Shown: positions 24,433-32,360 of the stretch, piece after piece
Numbering within the stretch: position 1 is the stretch's first letter
Layout: the number at the start of each line of letters is the position of its first letter
Source: an uncultured Coriobacteriaceae bacterium
GTDB taxonomy: Bacteria; Actinomycetota; Coriobacteriia; Coriobacteriales; Eggerthellaceae
Length of the DNA stretch: 64,000 nucleotides
NCBI GenBank assembly: GCA_900539675.1
Contig: UQDJ01000001.1
Span: 111,416 to 175,415, forward strand
Reading direction: 5' to 3'
Program-made: the position numbers and the translations under genes
The notes under the pieces: model-generated
What the model saw: the letters and a program-made list of their open reading frames with translations, nothing else
What the model was told of the DNA's origin: nothing
The model's database searches: none

Positions 24433-25713
24433 CTATGCAAACGCCAGTGCCTGCTCCAAATCAGCCAACAAATCTTCCGTACCTTCAATGCCACAGGATA
24501 GACGAATCAAATCGGGGCTGATACCTGCCGCTTTGAGTTCTTCATCATTCATCTGACGATGGGTAGCATTGGCAGGGTGTAAGACACAGGTGCGGGCATC
24601 AGCAACATGAGTTGCAATCTGAGCCAACTTCAAATGAGACATAAAGCGCTCTGCGCCTTCGCGACCCCCTGCCACGCCGAAGCTCACAACGCCACATGAG
24701 CCATTCGGCAAATACTTCTGAGCCAGCTCGTAATTATCATCACCCGGCAAGCCGCAATAACGCACCCAAGAAACTTTGGGATGCTGTTGCAAAAATTCGG
24801 CCACCGCCTGACCATTCTTACAGTGTTGTGCCATGCGTACATGTAAACTTTCCAGGCCCATGTTAAGCAGGAACGCATTCTGGGGCGACTGCACCGAGCC
24901 AAAGTCGCGCATCAGCTGTGCTGTAGCTTTTGTAATAAATGCGCCTTCAAGACCAAAACGTTCGGTATACACTACGCCGTGGTAACTCTCATCGGGTTCG
25001 GTCAAGCCTGGGAATTTTTCAGGGTACTTCGTCCAGTCAAACTTTCCCGAATCAACAATGCAGCCACCAATAGCAGCACCATGGCCATCCATGTATTTGG
25101 TGGTGGAATGAGTCACTATATCAGCACCCCATTCAAACGGACGACAATTAACCGGCGTAGGAAACGTGTTGTCAACGATCAACGGCACCCCATGATCATG
25201 TGCCGCCTGAGCAAACCGCTCAATATCCAACACCGTTAAAGCAGGATTGGCAATGGTTTCGCCAAATACCGCTTTTGTGTTGGGACGAAATGCTGCTTGC
25301 AATTCTTCGTCGGAGCAGTTTGGCGATACAAACGTACACTCCAACCCCATACGCGCCATCGTATGCTCGAACAAATTATAGGTACCGCCATAGATTGCAG
25401 ACGATGCTACGATATGATCTCCCTGGCCAGCAATGTTGAATACCGCAAAGAAGTTGGCTGCCTGACCAGAAGAGGTAAGCATAGCGGCCGAACCACCTTC
25501 AAGCTCACAGATCTTGGCTGCCACATAATCGTTCGTAGGATTCTGCAAACGGGAATAAAAATAGCCCGATTCTTCCAAATCGAACAGCTTGCCCATATGC
25601 TCACTGGTATCGTATTTCCAGGTCGTACTCTGGTAGATAGGAATTTGGCGCGGATCGCCATCACCTGGATGGTAGCCACCCTGTACGCAGATCGTGCTTA
25701 ACGACTCACTCAT
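24433..25713 (-). CDS. metY: O-acetylhomoserine sulfhydrylase (aminocarboxypropyltransferase)
   Basis: 426 residues, a Cys/Met-metabolism PLP enzyme (gamma family). The PLP lysine is K206 in THSTTKYMDGHG. SRLQNPTNDYVAAKICELEGG near residue 55 is the family cofactor segment. It condenses O-acetylhomoserine with sulfide to homocysteine. The length and insertions fit MetY rather than MetB or MetC. It is divergent from metA, which is predicted to make O-acetylhomoserine. A GAGGGAG box precedes the ATG, and a TATAAT (25823-25828, minus strand) may be its -10. Confidence 0.92.
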   Translation of the reverse strand: MSESLSTICVQGGYHPGDGDPRQIPIYQSTTWKYDTSEHMGKLFDLEESGYFYSRLQNPTNDYVAAKICELEGGSAAMLTSSGQAANFFAVFNIAGQGDHIVASSAIYGGTYNLFEHTMARMGLECTFVSPNCSDEELQAAFRPNTKAVFGETIANPALTVLDIERFAQAAHDHGVPLIVDNTFPTPVNCRPFEWGADIVTHSTTKYMDGHGAAIGGCIVDSGKFDWTKYPEKFPGLTEPDESYHGVVYTERFGLEGAFITKATAQLMRDFGSVQSPQNAFLLNMGLESLHVRMAQHCKNGQAVAEFLQQHPKVSWVRYCGLPGDDNYELAQKYLPNGSCGVVSFGVAGGREGAERFMSHLKLAQIATHVADARTCVLHPANATHRQMNDEELKAAGISPDLIRLSCGIEGTEDLLADLEQALAFA

Positions 25714-25738
25714 AGTTGTTCTCCCTCAATACGTTTAG

Positions 25739-25762
25739 CGCTCCTATTGACGCTCCTGTTGG
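25739..25762. repeat. 12-bp tandem duplication in the metY leader
   Basis: CGCTCCTATTGA is followed by CGCTCCTGTTGG, just upstream of the metY ribosome-binding site. A further CGCTGCGC follows. Confidence 0.7.
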
Positions 25763-25896
25763 CGCTGCGCTTTAGCTTGCGCATGTTTCGATAGTGCCAC
25801 TCAGCTTTTTCTTGACCTGAAAATTATAGTGAGCAACCGCGCAGGTGACATGGAGATATTGCCCGAAGCGTTGGAGCAATTTTCTATACCCAGCTA

Positions 25897-25926
25897 TTGA
25901 CAATACAAAACTGCATCTTTTCTTAT
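25897..25926 (+). promoter_or_regulatory. Predicted metA promoter
   Basis: TTGACA at 25897-25902 and TCTTAT at 25921-25926 are separated by 18 bases, giving an untranslated leader of about 45 bases. Confidence 0.55.
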
Positions 25927-25977
25927 CGTCAGACCCGCTAGAGTACAATGCTTATGCAAGAGCGAAAGGACTTCCAC

Positions 25978-26901
25978 ATGCCTATCAGAATTCCCGACAC
26001 CCTTCCCGCAACTGGTGTTTTGGAAAGTGAAAATATCTTTGTCATGACCGAGCATCGCGCTATGCATCAGGACATTCGTCCGTTGCGCGTTCTTATATTG
26101 AATCTGATGCCCTTAAAAATTGACACCGAAACTCAGATCTTGCGCAAACTTTCAAACACCCCATTACAGGTGGATGTTGACCTGCTGCAAACTGCTTCTC
26201 ATCAGTCATCCCACGTGCCAGTTGAACATCTAAAATCATTCTATGTGAGCTTGGAAGACATCCGTAACAAACACTATGACGGCATGATTGTGACCGGTGC
26301 ACCTGTCGAAAAGATGACGTTCGAAGATGTGGACTATTGGCCCGAGCTCTGTGAGATTTTTGAATGGTCTAAAACCAACGTGTTTTCTACTCTGTACATC
26401 TGCTGGGGTGCACAGGCCGGCATTTACTATCACTTTGGTGTACAGAAGCACCTCTTAGAGAAAAAGCTTTCGGGCGTTTTTGCCCATCACATCTTAAAGC
26501 CCAGCTCGCCATTAGTACGCGGCTTTGACGATATAGTCTACGCACCGCATTCGCGTTTTACTGAAGTTCATGCCGAAGATATTGCCGCCAAACAAGATTT
26601 AGAGCTGATATCAGTTTCAGAAGAAGCAGGTGTCTACATTGCCAAAAGCACCAACAGCCGTCACTTCTTTGTGTTCGGTCATCCCGAATACGACACCAAT
26701 ACACTCGCCAGCGAATACCATCGTGACGTCAAAAAGGGACTAAACCCCGAAGTTCCTAAACACTATTTCCCTCACGATGATCCCAGCCAGCGTCCTATTT
26801 CCAATTGGCGTGCAGCCGCACAGCTGCTCTATACCAATTGGCTCAACTATTACGTCTACCAGGCAACACCATACGACATCGAACAGGTGGGGTCGCATTA
26901 G
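25978..26901 (+). CDS. metA: Homoserine O-acyltransferase MetA, predicted acetyl-CoA type
   Basis: 307 residues. With the ATG at 25978 (AAAGGA seven bases upstream) the catalytic residues fall at their standard MetA numbers: Cys142 in ICWGAQAG, and His235 and Glu237 in FGHPEYD. This supports the chosen start over the ATG at 25948. Residue 111 is Glu (TGAPVEKM). Published work on Bacillus cereus MetA links Glu111 to acetyl-CoA use and Gly111 to succinyl-CoA. The product would be O-acetylhomoserine for the divergent metY. Confidence 0.95.
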   Translation: MPIRIPDTLPATGVLESENIFVMTEHRAMHQDIRPLRVLILNLMPLKIDTETQILRKLSNTPLQVDVDLLQTASHQSSHVPVEHLKSFYVSLEDIRNKHYDGMIVTGAPVEKMTFEDVDYWPELCEIFEWSKTNVFSTLYICWGAQAGIYYHFGVQKHLLEKKLSGVFAHHILKPSSPLVRGFDDIVYAPHSRFTEVHAEDIAAKQDLELISVSEEAGVYIAKSTNSRHFFVFGHPEYDTNTLASEYHRDVKKGLNPEVPKHYFPHDDPSQRPISNWRAAAQLLYTNWLNYYVYQATPYDIEQVGSH

Positions 26902-26903
26902 GC

Positions 26904-26947
26904 ACTGGTCCGACACTGGTCCGACATCAGCCCAACATCAGCCCAGC
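26904..26947. repeat. Two successive 11-bp duplications after metA
   Basis: ACTGGTCCGAC occurs twice, then ATCAGCCCAAC and ATCAGCCCAGC, in four abutting 11-bp blocks starting two bases after the metA stop codon. Confidence 0.88.
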
Positions 26948-26968
26948 AACCAGTCTGCGACAATTCAA

Positions 26969-27067
26969 GACACGAGCCCGGCATGACTCCGATACGTGCC
27001 GGCGTAACCCCGACACCGAGCCCGGCATGACTCCGGCTCGTGCCGGCGTCATGCCGACACGAGCCGG
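26969..27067. repeat. 43/44-bp tandem repeat ending in a long dyad
   Basis: GACACGAGCCCGGCATGACTC begins a unit at 26969; its near-copy begins at 27012 and a truncated third copy (GACACGAGCCGG) at 27056. At 27033-27067 CCGGCTCGTG pairs with CACGAGCCGG, with an inner CGGC/GCCG stem: a 14-bp REP-like hairpin between the convergent metA and hom genes. Confidence 0.88.
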
Positions 27068-27101
27068 ACGCCAAGTCTCTACGCTCGTCCAACTAGGGAT
27101 G

Positions 27102-28388
27102 CTAACCCTGAACGCGAATAACGGAAGGCTCTCCCCCGGTCACTACACCATCAAGTGCGAGGATGGCATTAATAGCTTCGCGCACCAAGCGTTCCTGCGC
27201 CGTATGCGTTACAAACACCAGGTCAACGTCATCGCGCGGTGACGTACCACGCTGCGTCACCGAGCGTACTGAAACACCGTGTTTCGAGAAAATGTCTGCC
27301 GTGGATGCCAATACACCCGGACGGTCAGCCACAACAAAGCGAATATAGTATTTGGTTTCCAAATCATCCATGGGCAGGATAGGTAAATAATCGGTGCAGG
27401 TGCAGCCCACGATAGGTTTAATACCCATCTGAATGTGACGTGCCACTTCCAGCACATCACCCATCACAGCACTGGCCGCAGGACCGGCACCAGCGCCTTC
27501 GCCAAAGAACATAGTCTGACCTACGGCATCGCCCTCAACAAAGATTGCGTTGTACACCCCGTTAACCGTTGCAAGCTGATGATCTTCTGGAATCATCGTA
27601 GGATGAACGCGCACATCAATGCCGTCCACCGTACGACGTGCATGCGCCACCAGCTTAACCACATAGCCCGAATCGTGGGCCATAGCCAGATCCACCGGCG
27701 AAATACGACGAATACCTTCGGTAAATACCTTATCCATGGTTACGCGAGAATTGAATGCAATGGAGGCCAAGATAGCAATCTTAGCTGCCGCATCCAAGCC
27801 ATCTACATCTGCCGTGGGATCAGCTTCGGCAAAGCCCTTTTCTTGGGCTTCCTTGAGCGCCGTTTCATAGCTGAGATTATCTTCATCCATGCGAGTCAGC
27901 ATATAATTGGTGGTACCGTTGACGATGCCCATGATGGAGTCAATGCGGTTAGCAATCAACGAATGCTTAAGTGGATCAATAATAGGAATGCCGCCACCCA
28001 CGCTGGCTTCAAAGGCAATCTCAAGACCCTTTTCATCCGCCAGGCCCATTATTTCTTCGCCTGCCGTTGCCATGATGGCCTTGTTGGCCGTAACCACATT
28101 CTTGCCAGCCTTAAGCGCTTCGACAATGACTTCCTTGGCAACGCCGGTACCACCCACCAGCTCTACCACCAAGTCCACATTGGGATCGTTGACCACATCA
28201 TGGTAGTTTGTGGTGAAGATATCCTCCACGCCATAGGCGCGTGCGACATCGGGCTTGCGGGAGCAAACACGCACCAATTCCAGATCAATACCAAAATGAC
28301 GAAGAAAATCTTGCTTATGGTTGGCAAGAATTTCCAAGCATCCACCACCAACCGTGCCAGTGCCTACCAAGCCAATTTTGACCGCCAT
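27102..28388 (-). CDS. hom: Homoserine dehydrogenase
   Basis: 428 residues. It reduces aspartate semialdehyde to homoserine, the branch point to methionine and threonine. An N-terminal Rossmann domain (KIGLVGTGTVGGG) is followed by the catalytic domain (VNGTTNYMLTRM; GFAEADPTADVDGLDAAAKIAI with the catalytic Lys) and a C-terminal ACT domain (YYIRFVVADRPGVLASTADIF). The ACT domain implies feedback control, usually by threonine. It lies 39 bases downstream of lysA in the same direction, so the two are probably one operon. Confidence 0.95.
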   Translation of the reverse strand: MAVKIGLVGTGTVGGGCLEILANHKQDFLRHFGIDLELVRVCSRKPDVARAYGVEDIFTTNYHDVVNDPNVDLVVELVGGTGVAKEVIVEALKAGKNVVTANKAIMATAGEEIMGLADEKGLEIAFEASVGGGIPIIDPLKHSLIANRIDSIMGIVNGTTNYMLTRMDEDNLSYETALKEAQEKGFAEADPTADVDGLDAAAKIAILASIAFNSRVTMDKVFTEGIRRISPVDLAMAHDSGYVVKLVAHARRTVDGIDVRVHPTMIPEDHQLATVNGVYNAIFVEGDAVGQTMFFGEGAGAGPAASAVMGDVLEVARHIQMGIKPIVGCTCTDYLPILPMDDLETKYYIRFVVADRPGVLASTADIFSKHGVSVRSVTQRGTSPRDDVDLVFVTHTAQERLVREAINAILALDGVVTGGEPSVIRVQG

Positions 28389-28427
28389 GTGCTCCCCATC
28401 TCCTTCGTCGGTTTTGCGCTTTACTTG

Positions 28428-29789
28428 TTACTCGTCTACATCGCATGCCATCAAATCGGCGTACGTTTCGCGACGCGTTACCAACCGTGCCACGCCATCT
28501 TTGACAAACACGATTGCCGGACGCGGCTGGCCATTGTAGTTGCTCGACATCGAATGACAGTAGGCGCCCGTCGAAAAGACGCACACAATATCATCAATAT
28601 CGGGATGCTGAATAGAGGCATCCAGCGCCACGGCATCGCCGCTTTCGCAATGCTTGCCACACACCGTTACAATTTCCGTGCGCGGCTGATCGGCCTTATT
28701 CGCAATCACAGGTTCGTATTCCGCATGATAAAGGGCAGTACGAATGTTGTCCGACATGCCACCATCAACGGCAACATACTTGCGAATTCCTGGCAACGTT
28801 TTAATAATACCCACGGTATAAAGCGTGACGCCCGGCACAGCCGTGAGCGATCTTCCTGGCTCGGTTACGATACGCGGCTCAGGGAAGTTAAATTTCTTGC
28901 AGGCTTTGCGCATCTCAGAAGTGGTGATTTCGGCGAAATCATCAATAGAGGAAGGCTTATCTTCTGCCGTGTAGGCAACCCCCAGGCCACCACCAACGTC
29001 AATATCGCTTACCGTATAGCCATAGACATCGCGCACCCGGGCAGCAAATTCAATGATGACATCGATGGCTTCGCCAAACGAATGCAATGAAAAAATCTGC
29101 GAGCCGATATGCATATGAAAGCCCTGCAGATGAACATTTGGCGCCTTTAGCACATCGCCTACGCACTTGAAGGCGAAATCTTCGCGCATGGTGAAACCGA
29201 ACTTAGAATCTTCGCAACCCGTACGAATGTATTCATGAGTATCCGCTTCAACACCCGGAGTAATACGCATGTAGATATTCTGAGTTACGCCCAGCTCCTG
29301 AGCGATAGCTGAAACACGACCAAGCTCAATACGAGAATCAACCACGATAATGCCCACGCCGGCAGAAATAGCCTCGCGCAGTTCCTGTGGCGTCTTGTTG
29401 TTGCCATGCACCACAACACGATCCATGGGAAAACCAACCGCCTGGGCAATAGCCAGTTCACCGCCGCCAGAAACATCCAAACACATGCCGTGCTCATTAG
29501 CCAAACGAGCAACAGCCTTGTTCAAAAACGCCTTGCCGGCATAGGCTACATCGGAATTGGGATAGCGGCCCTTAAAGGCCTTGCAATACGTTTCCATGCG
29601 ATTGATCAAATCGGCTTCGTCATACACCATCAAAGCCGTGCCATATTCATGGGCAAGTTCAACCATGTCCACGCCGCCGATAAACAGATGATCATTTTTT
29701 ACTTCAGCGGTCATGGGTAAGCAAGCGCCCAAATCCATCGTCGTGCGCTGGTCGGGCTGTTTAGTTAAATCAGATGCGGGAAGTGACAT
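28428..29789 (-). CDS. lysA: Diaminopimelate decarboxylase
   Basis: 453 residues, alanine-racemase-fold PLP enzyme making lysine from meso-diaminopimelate. The PLP lysine is K86 in AYAGKAFLN. The glycine-rich phosphate loop (DIDVGGGLGVAYT) and the conserved CESGD and substrate EPGRSL segments are all present. An N-terminal extension of about 30 residues precedes the first family block. AGGA lies seven bases before the ATG. It is the first gene of a lysA-hom unit, divergent from rlmH. Confidence 0.95.
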   Translation of the reverse strand: MSLPASDLTKQPDQRTTMDLGACLPMTAEVKNDHLFIGGVDMVELAHEYGTALMVYDEADLINRMETYCKAFKGRYPNSDVAYAGKAFLNKAVARLANEHGMCLDVSGGGELAIAQAVGFPMDRVVVHGNNKTPQELREAISAGVGIIVVDSRIELGRVSAIAQELGVTQNIYMRITPGVEADTHEYIRTGCEDSKFGFTMREDFAFKCVGDVLKAPNVHLQGFHMHIGSQIFSLHSFGEAIDVIIEFAARVRDVYGYTVSDIDVGGGLGVAYTAEDKPSSIDDFAEITTSEMRKACKKFNFPEPRIVTEPGRSLTAVPGVTLYTVGIIKTLPGIRKYVAVDGGMSDNIRTALYHAEYEPVIANKADQPRTEIVTVCGKHCESGDAVALDASIQHPDIDDIVCVFSTGAYCHSMSSNYNGQPRPAIVFVKDGVARLVTRRETYADLMACDVDE

Positions 29790-29923
29790 TCGCTATTCCT
29801 GTCTCTCCGTTACGTTATATTCGTTCGCTATGATACCGTGAAATAGGACAACAACTCATTTTTTCACTAGGCGGTAACACGACCGAGATATATGGATGGT
29901 ATAAGGTCGCGAAAGGACAGCAC

Positions 29924-30367
29924 ATGTTACGCATAACCGTATTTGCAATCGGCAAGTTGAAAGAGTCATTCTGGAAAGATGCAGTTGCAGAATACCTCAA
30001 ACGTTTAAGCGGCTATGCCAAGATTGACGTGCGCGAATTACCCGATTCCAACATGGATCAGGAAGCCCAGGCGCTGCTTTGCGCTCTTCCCCAATCCGAG
30101 CCCATCATTCTGATGGATATCAAAGGGAAAGAAACCTCAAGTGAAGGCCTGGCACACATGATAGAAACGTATGCGCTGGAAGGCTCTTCGTCAATCAATT
30201 TCATCATTGGTGGCAGTGATGGTGTGGCCACAGAAATCAAGAACCGTGCAACCAGGCGCATCAGCTTTGGGCCCATTACCCTGCCTCACAATTTGGCGCG
30301 CGTGGTATTGCTGGAACAGATCTATCGCGCGTTTAAGATTATTCGCAAGGAGCCTTACCACAAGTAG
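29924..30367 (+). CDS. rlmH: 23S rRNA (pseudouridine-1915-N3)-methyltransferase
   Basis: 147 residues of SPOUT methyltransferase. The knotted SAM site is IGGSDGVATEIKNRA, followed by ITLPHNLARVVLLEQIYRAF and IRKEPYHK, the invariant C-terminus of RlmH. It methylates pseudouridine 1915 in helix 69 of the large subunit RNA. It is about ten residues shorter than E. coli RlmH but has all core segments. AAAGGA precedes the ATG. Confidence 0.95.
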   Translation: MLRITVFAIGKLKESFWKDAVAEYLKRLSGYAKIDVRELPDSNMDQEAQALLCALPQSEPIILMDIKGKETSSEGLAHMIETYALEGSSSINFIIGGSDGVATEIKNRATRRISFGPITLPHNLARVVLLEQIYRAFKIIRKEPYHK

Positions 30368-30399
30368 CAAAAGCGCTCATGCCCCTATCGCTTAGATTA

Positions 30400-30441
30400 T
30401 TGCCATAAGTAGGTTGCCATAGATAGCTTGCCATCAGTAAC
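30400..30441. repeat. 14-bp tandem repeat, three copies
   Basis: TTGCCATAAGTAGG, TTGCCATAGATAGC and TTGCCATCAGTAAC abut one another in the spacer between convergent rlmH and the LCP gene. A related CCATCACATCAGTAAC follows. Confidence 0.88.
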
Positions 30442-30513
30442 CCATCACATCAGTAACAAGAGAGGCAAGGGGTCAGTGGCAGTAAGGGCACTTGGCACCT
30501 AAAACCGTCTGGT

Positions 30514-32247
30514 TTAGTTTTGCCAGTCAGCGCCCACTACCACCAAAATATCGCCGGAATATGAATAGGTGCCATCATTTTGCTTCATTTGGCCTTTACC
30601 CAGCAGATCAACAACTTTTTGTGCCTTATCTTTATCGGAGGCGTTCTGATAGATCACCATCGTCTTTGAGTAGTTGAAGTCATCGGCATTGCCCGTTTCG
30701 ACAATCGCACCATCAGGCGTGAGCTTCTGAGCTGCCTCATTGGCACACCCTTGGATGCCGCTGCCATTCTTTACGGCAATCTTTGTACCCGAAAGTGACA
30801 CCGTGCCACCCGACGAGCCAGAATCGCTATCACCATTCCCTGATCCTCCATCACCAGCCGATGCCATCTTGGCACCGGAGGCCGGATCAACCACATCGCC
30901 TTCCGTCGGTGGCAAGCCCTGCTTGACGCGATCCATCATAGCGCGCCACTGCGACTCCTGAACCACTTCATACCAAATATCGTTTTCATATACCGACTCG
31001 GTTGGCACCGCTGCGGTGTAGACATTCTTATCAACGTCAATGCCAATCATAGATTGTGCCAAACCTACAATGCCCGCAACACTGTAGTCGGTCGAAACAT
31101 AGTCCGCCAATGTATTGACCGTATTGGTAATAGTGGCCACATCTGAACTCATGACCTTTTTCATGATGGCAGAAAGAACCAATCGCTGATTAGCTGCACG
31201 AATGGAGTCGCCATCACCAATAGCGTCATAGTTATGACGGCTACGACAGAGGATAAGAGCCTGATCGCCATTTAAGGTCTGCTCACCTGCGTCAACGTGA
31301 CCGCCTGCCATGTCATCGTTAATTTCCATAGGTACATCAACATCAATGCCGCCCAAAGCATCAACAACCGCCTTGAAGCCATCGAAGTCAATTTCGGCAT
31401 AATGACTGATGGGAACACCTGCCAAATCCGAAACCGTCTTAACGGCAAGCGAGGGGCCACCAAAGGCATATGCCGCATTGATCTTCTGTGTGCCATGCGT
31501 ACCCAGTTGAATCTTGGTATCTCGCGGTACCGAAATCAGAGTTACTTCTTTGTTCTGAGGATCAATGCGCGCCAATATCATGGAGTCGGTTCGATATGAA
31601 CCGCCATACACATCGCTATCTTCACGATCCTGTGATTTATCGACGCCGATCAGCAGCATGTAGAACGGATCAGACGGCGAGTCAGTGACAGACAGGGAGC
31701 TGAGTAAATCAGGATCCAAGTCGTCACGCAAATTGCTATCGATAGAGTGGATATAGGCCCATGCAGCGCCGATACCACCCAGCAGCAATGCCAAAATAAC
31801 GGCCAGCACAATCAAAACGATGCGCTTGCGGCGAGCTTTCTTCTTGCGAGCACGCTGAGCCATGACAAATTCTCGGTCTGCAGCATTTTGCCCATAGCGA
31901 CTATTGGCCGCTGCAGGGCTTAAGGGTACATAGCCATTGTTTGACGCATTGTTATAACGGCTGTCATAACCATTGGTGTAACCGGCATTGCGATTGCTCT
32001 GAGCATGCGAAGCGGGATGCGTAGAATTGCCATACTTGTTGGCCTGATACGCAGCAGACGCACGATTAGAAAAGCCCGCAGTGGACTGATTGACATACGA
32101 AGACCGCTCGAGTGCATCCTGGTTTGCGTTGCTATTAGCACGCGAACGGGAAGAGCGCGCATTCGTGCGGCGGCTTGTTTGAGAGCGATCTACGCCGCGC
32201 TTCCTGCGGACAGAACGCTTTGGGTGCTTGTTATTAGACGCATACAT
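30514..32247 (-). CDS. LytR-CpsA-Psr (LCP) family cell-wall glycopolymer ligase
   Basis: 577 residues from the ATG at 32247; a TTG 12 codons upstream is less likely. A cytoplasmic N-tail of about 140 residues is rich in Arg, Ser, Asn and Tyr. A transmembrane helix follows (IVLIVLAVILALLLGGIGAAW, about 143-165), then the extracellular LCP domain (FYMLLIGVDKS; YRTDSMILARID; LISVPRDTKI, with the Arg/Asp residues that bind the pyrophosphate lipid). A Gly/Ser linker leads to a C-terminal LytR_C domain. It attaches polymers to peptidoglycan or proteins. It lies 113 bases downstream of murT-gatD on the same strand. Confidence 0.92.
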   Translation of the reverse strand: MYASNNKHPKRSVRRKRGVDRSQTSRRTNARSSRSRANSNANQDALERSSYVNQSTAGFSNRASAAYQANKYGNSTHPASHAQSNRNAGYTNGYDSRYNNASNNGYVPLSPAAANSRYGQNAADREFVMAQRARKKKARRKRIVLIVLAVILALLLGGIGAAWAYIHSIDSNLRDDLDPDLLSSLSVTDSPSDPFYMLLIGVDKSQDREDSDVYGGSYRTDSMILARIDPQNKEVTLISVPRDTKIQLGTHGTQKINAAYAFGGPSLAVKTVSDLAGVPISHYAEIDFDGFKAVVDALGGIDVDVPMEINDDMAGGHVDAGEQTLNGDQALILCRSRHNYDAIGDGDSIRAANQRLVLSAIMKKVMSSDVATITNTVNTLADYVSTDYSVAGIVGLAQSMIGIDVDKNVYTAAVPTESVYENDIWYEVVQESQWRAMMDRVKQGLPPTEGDVVDPASGAKMASAGDGGSGNGDSDSGSSGGTVSLSGTKIAVKNGSGIQGCANEAAQKLTPDGAIVETGNADDFNYSKTMVIYQNASDKDKAQKVVDLLGKGQMKQNDGTYSYSGDILVVVGADWQN

Positions 32248-32360
32248 AGGGTAAATGATGCGTAAAAAACGAAGCCGGATCAAACGAATTCAGCCAAAAC
32301 CATACATTGCACGGAAAAATAGGCCATATGCCCACTTTTTGTACATAATTGGCACGCAGT

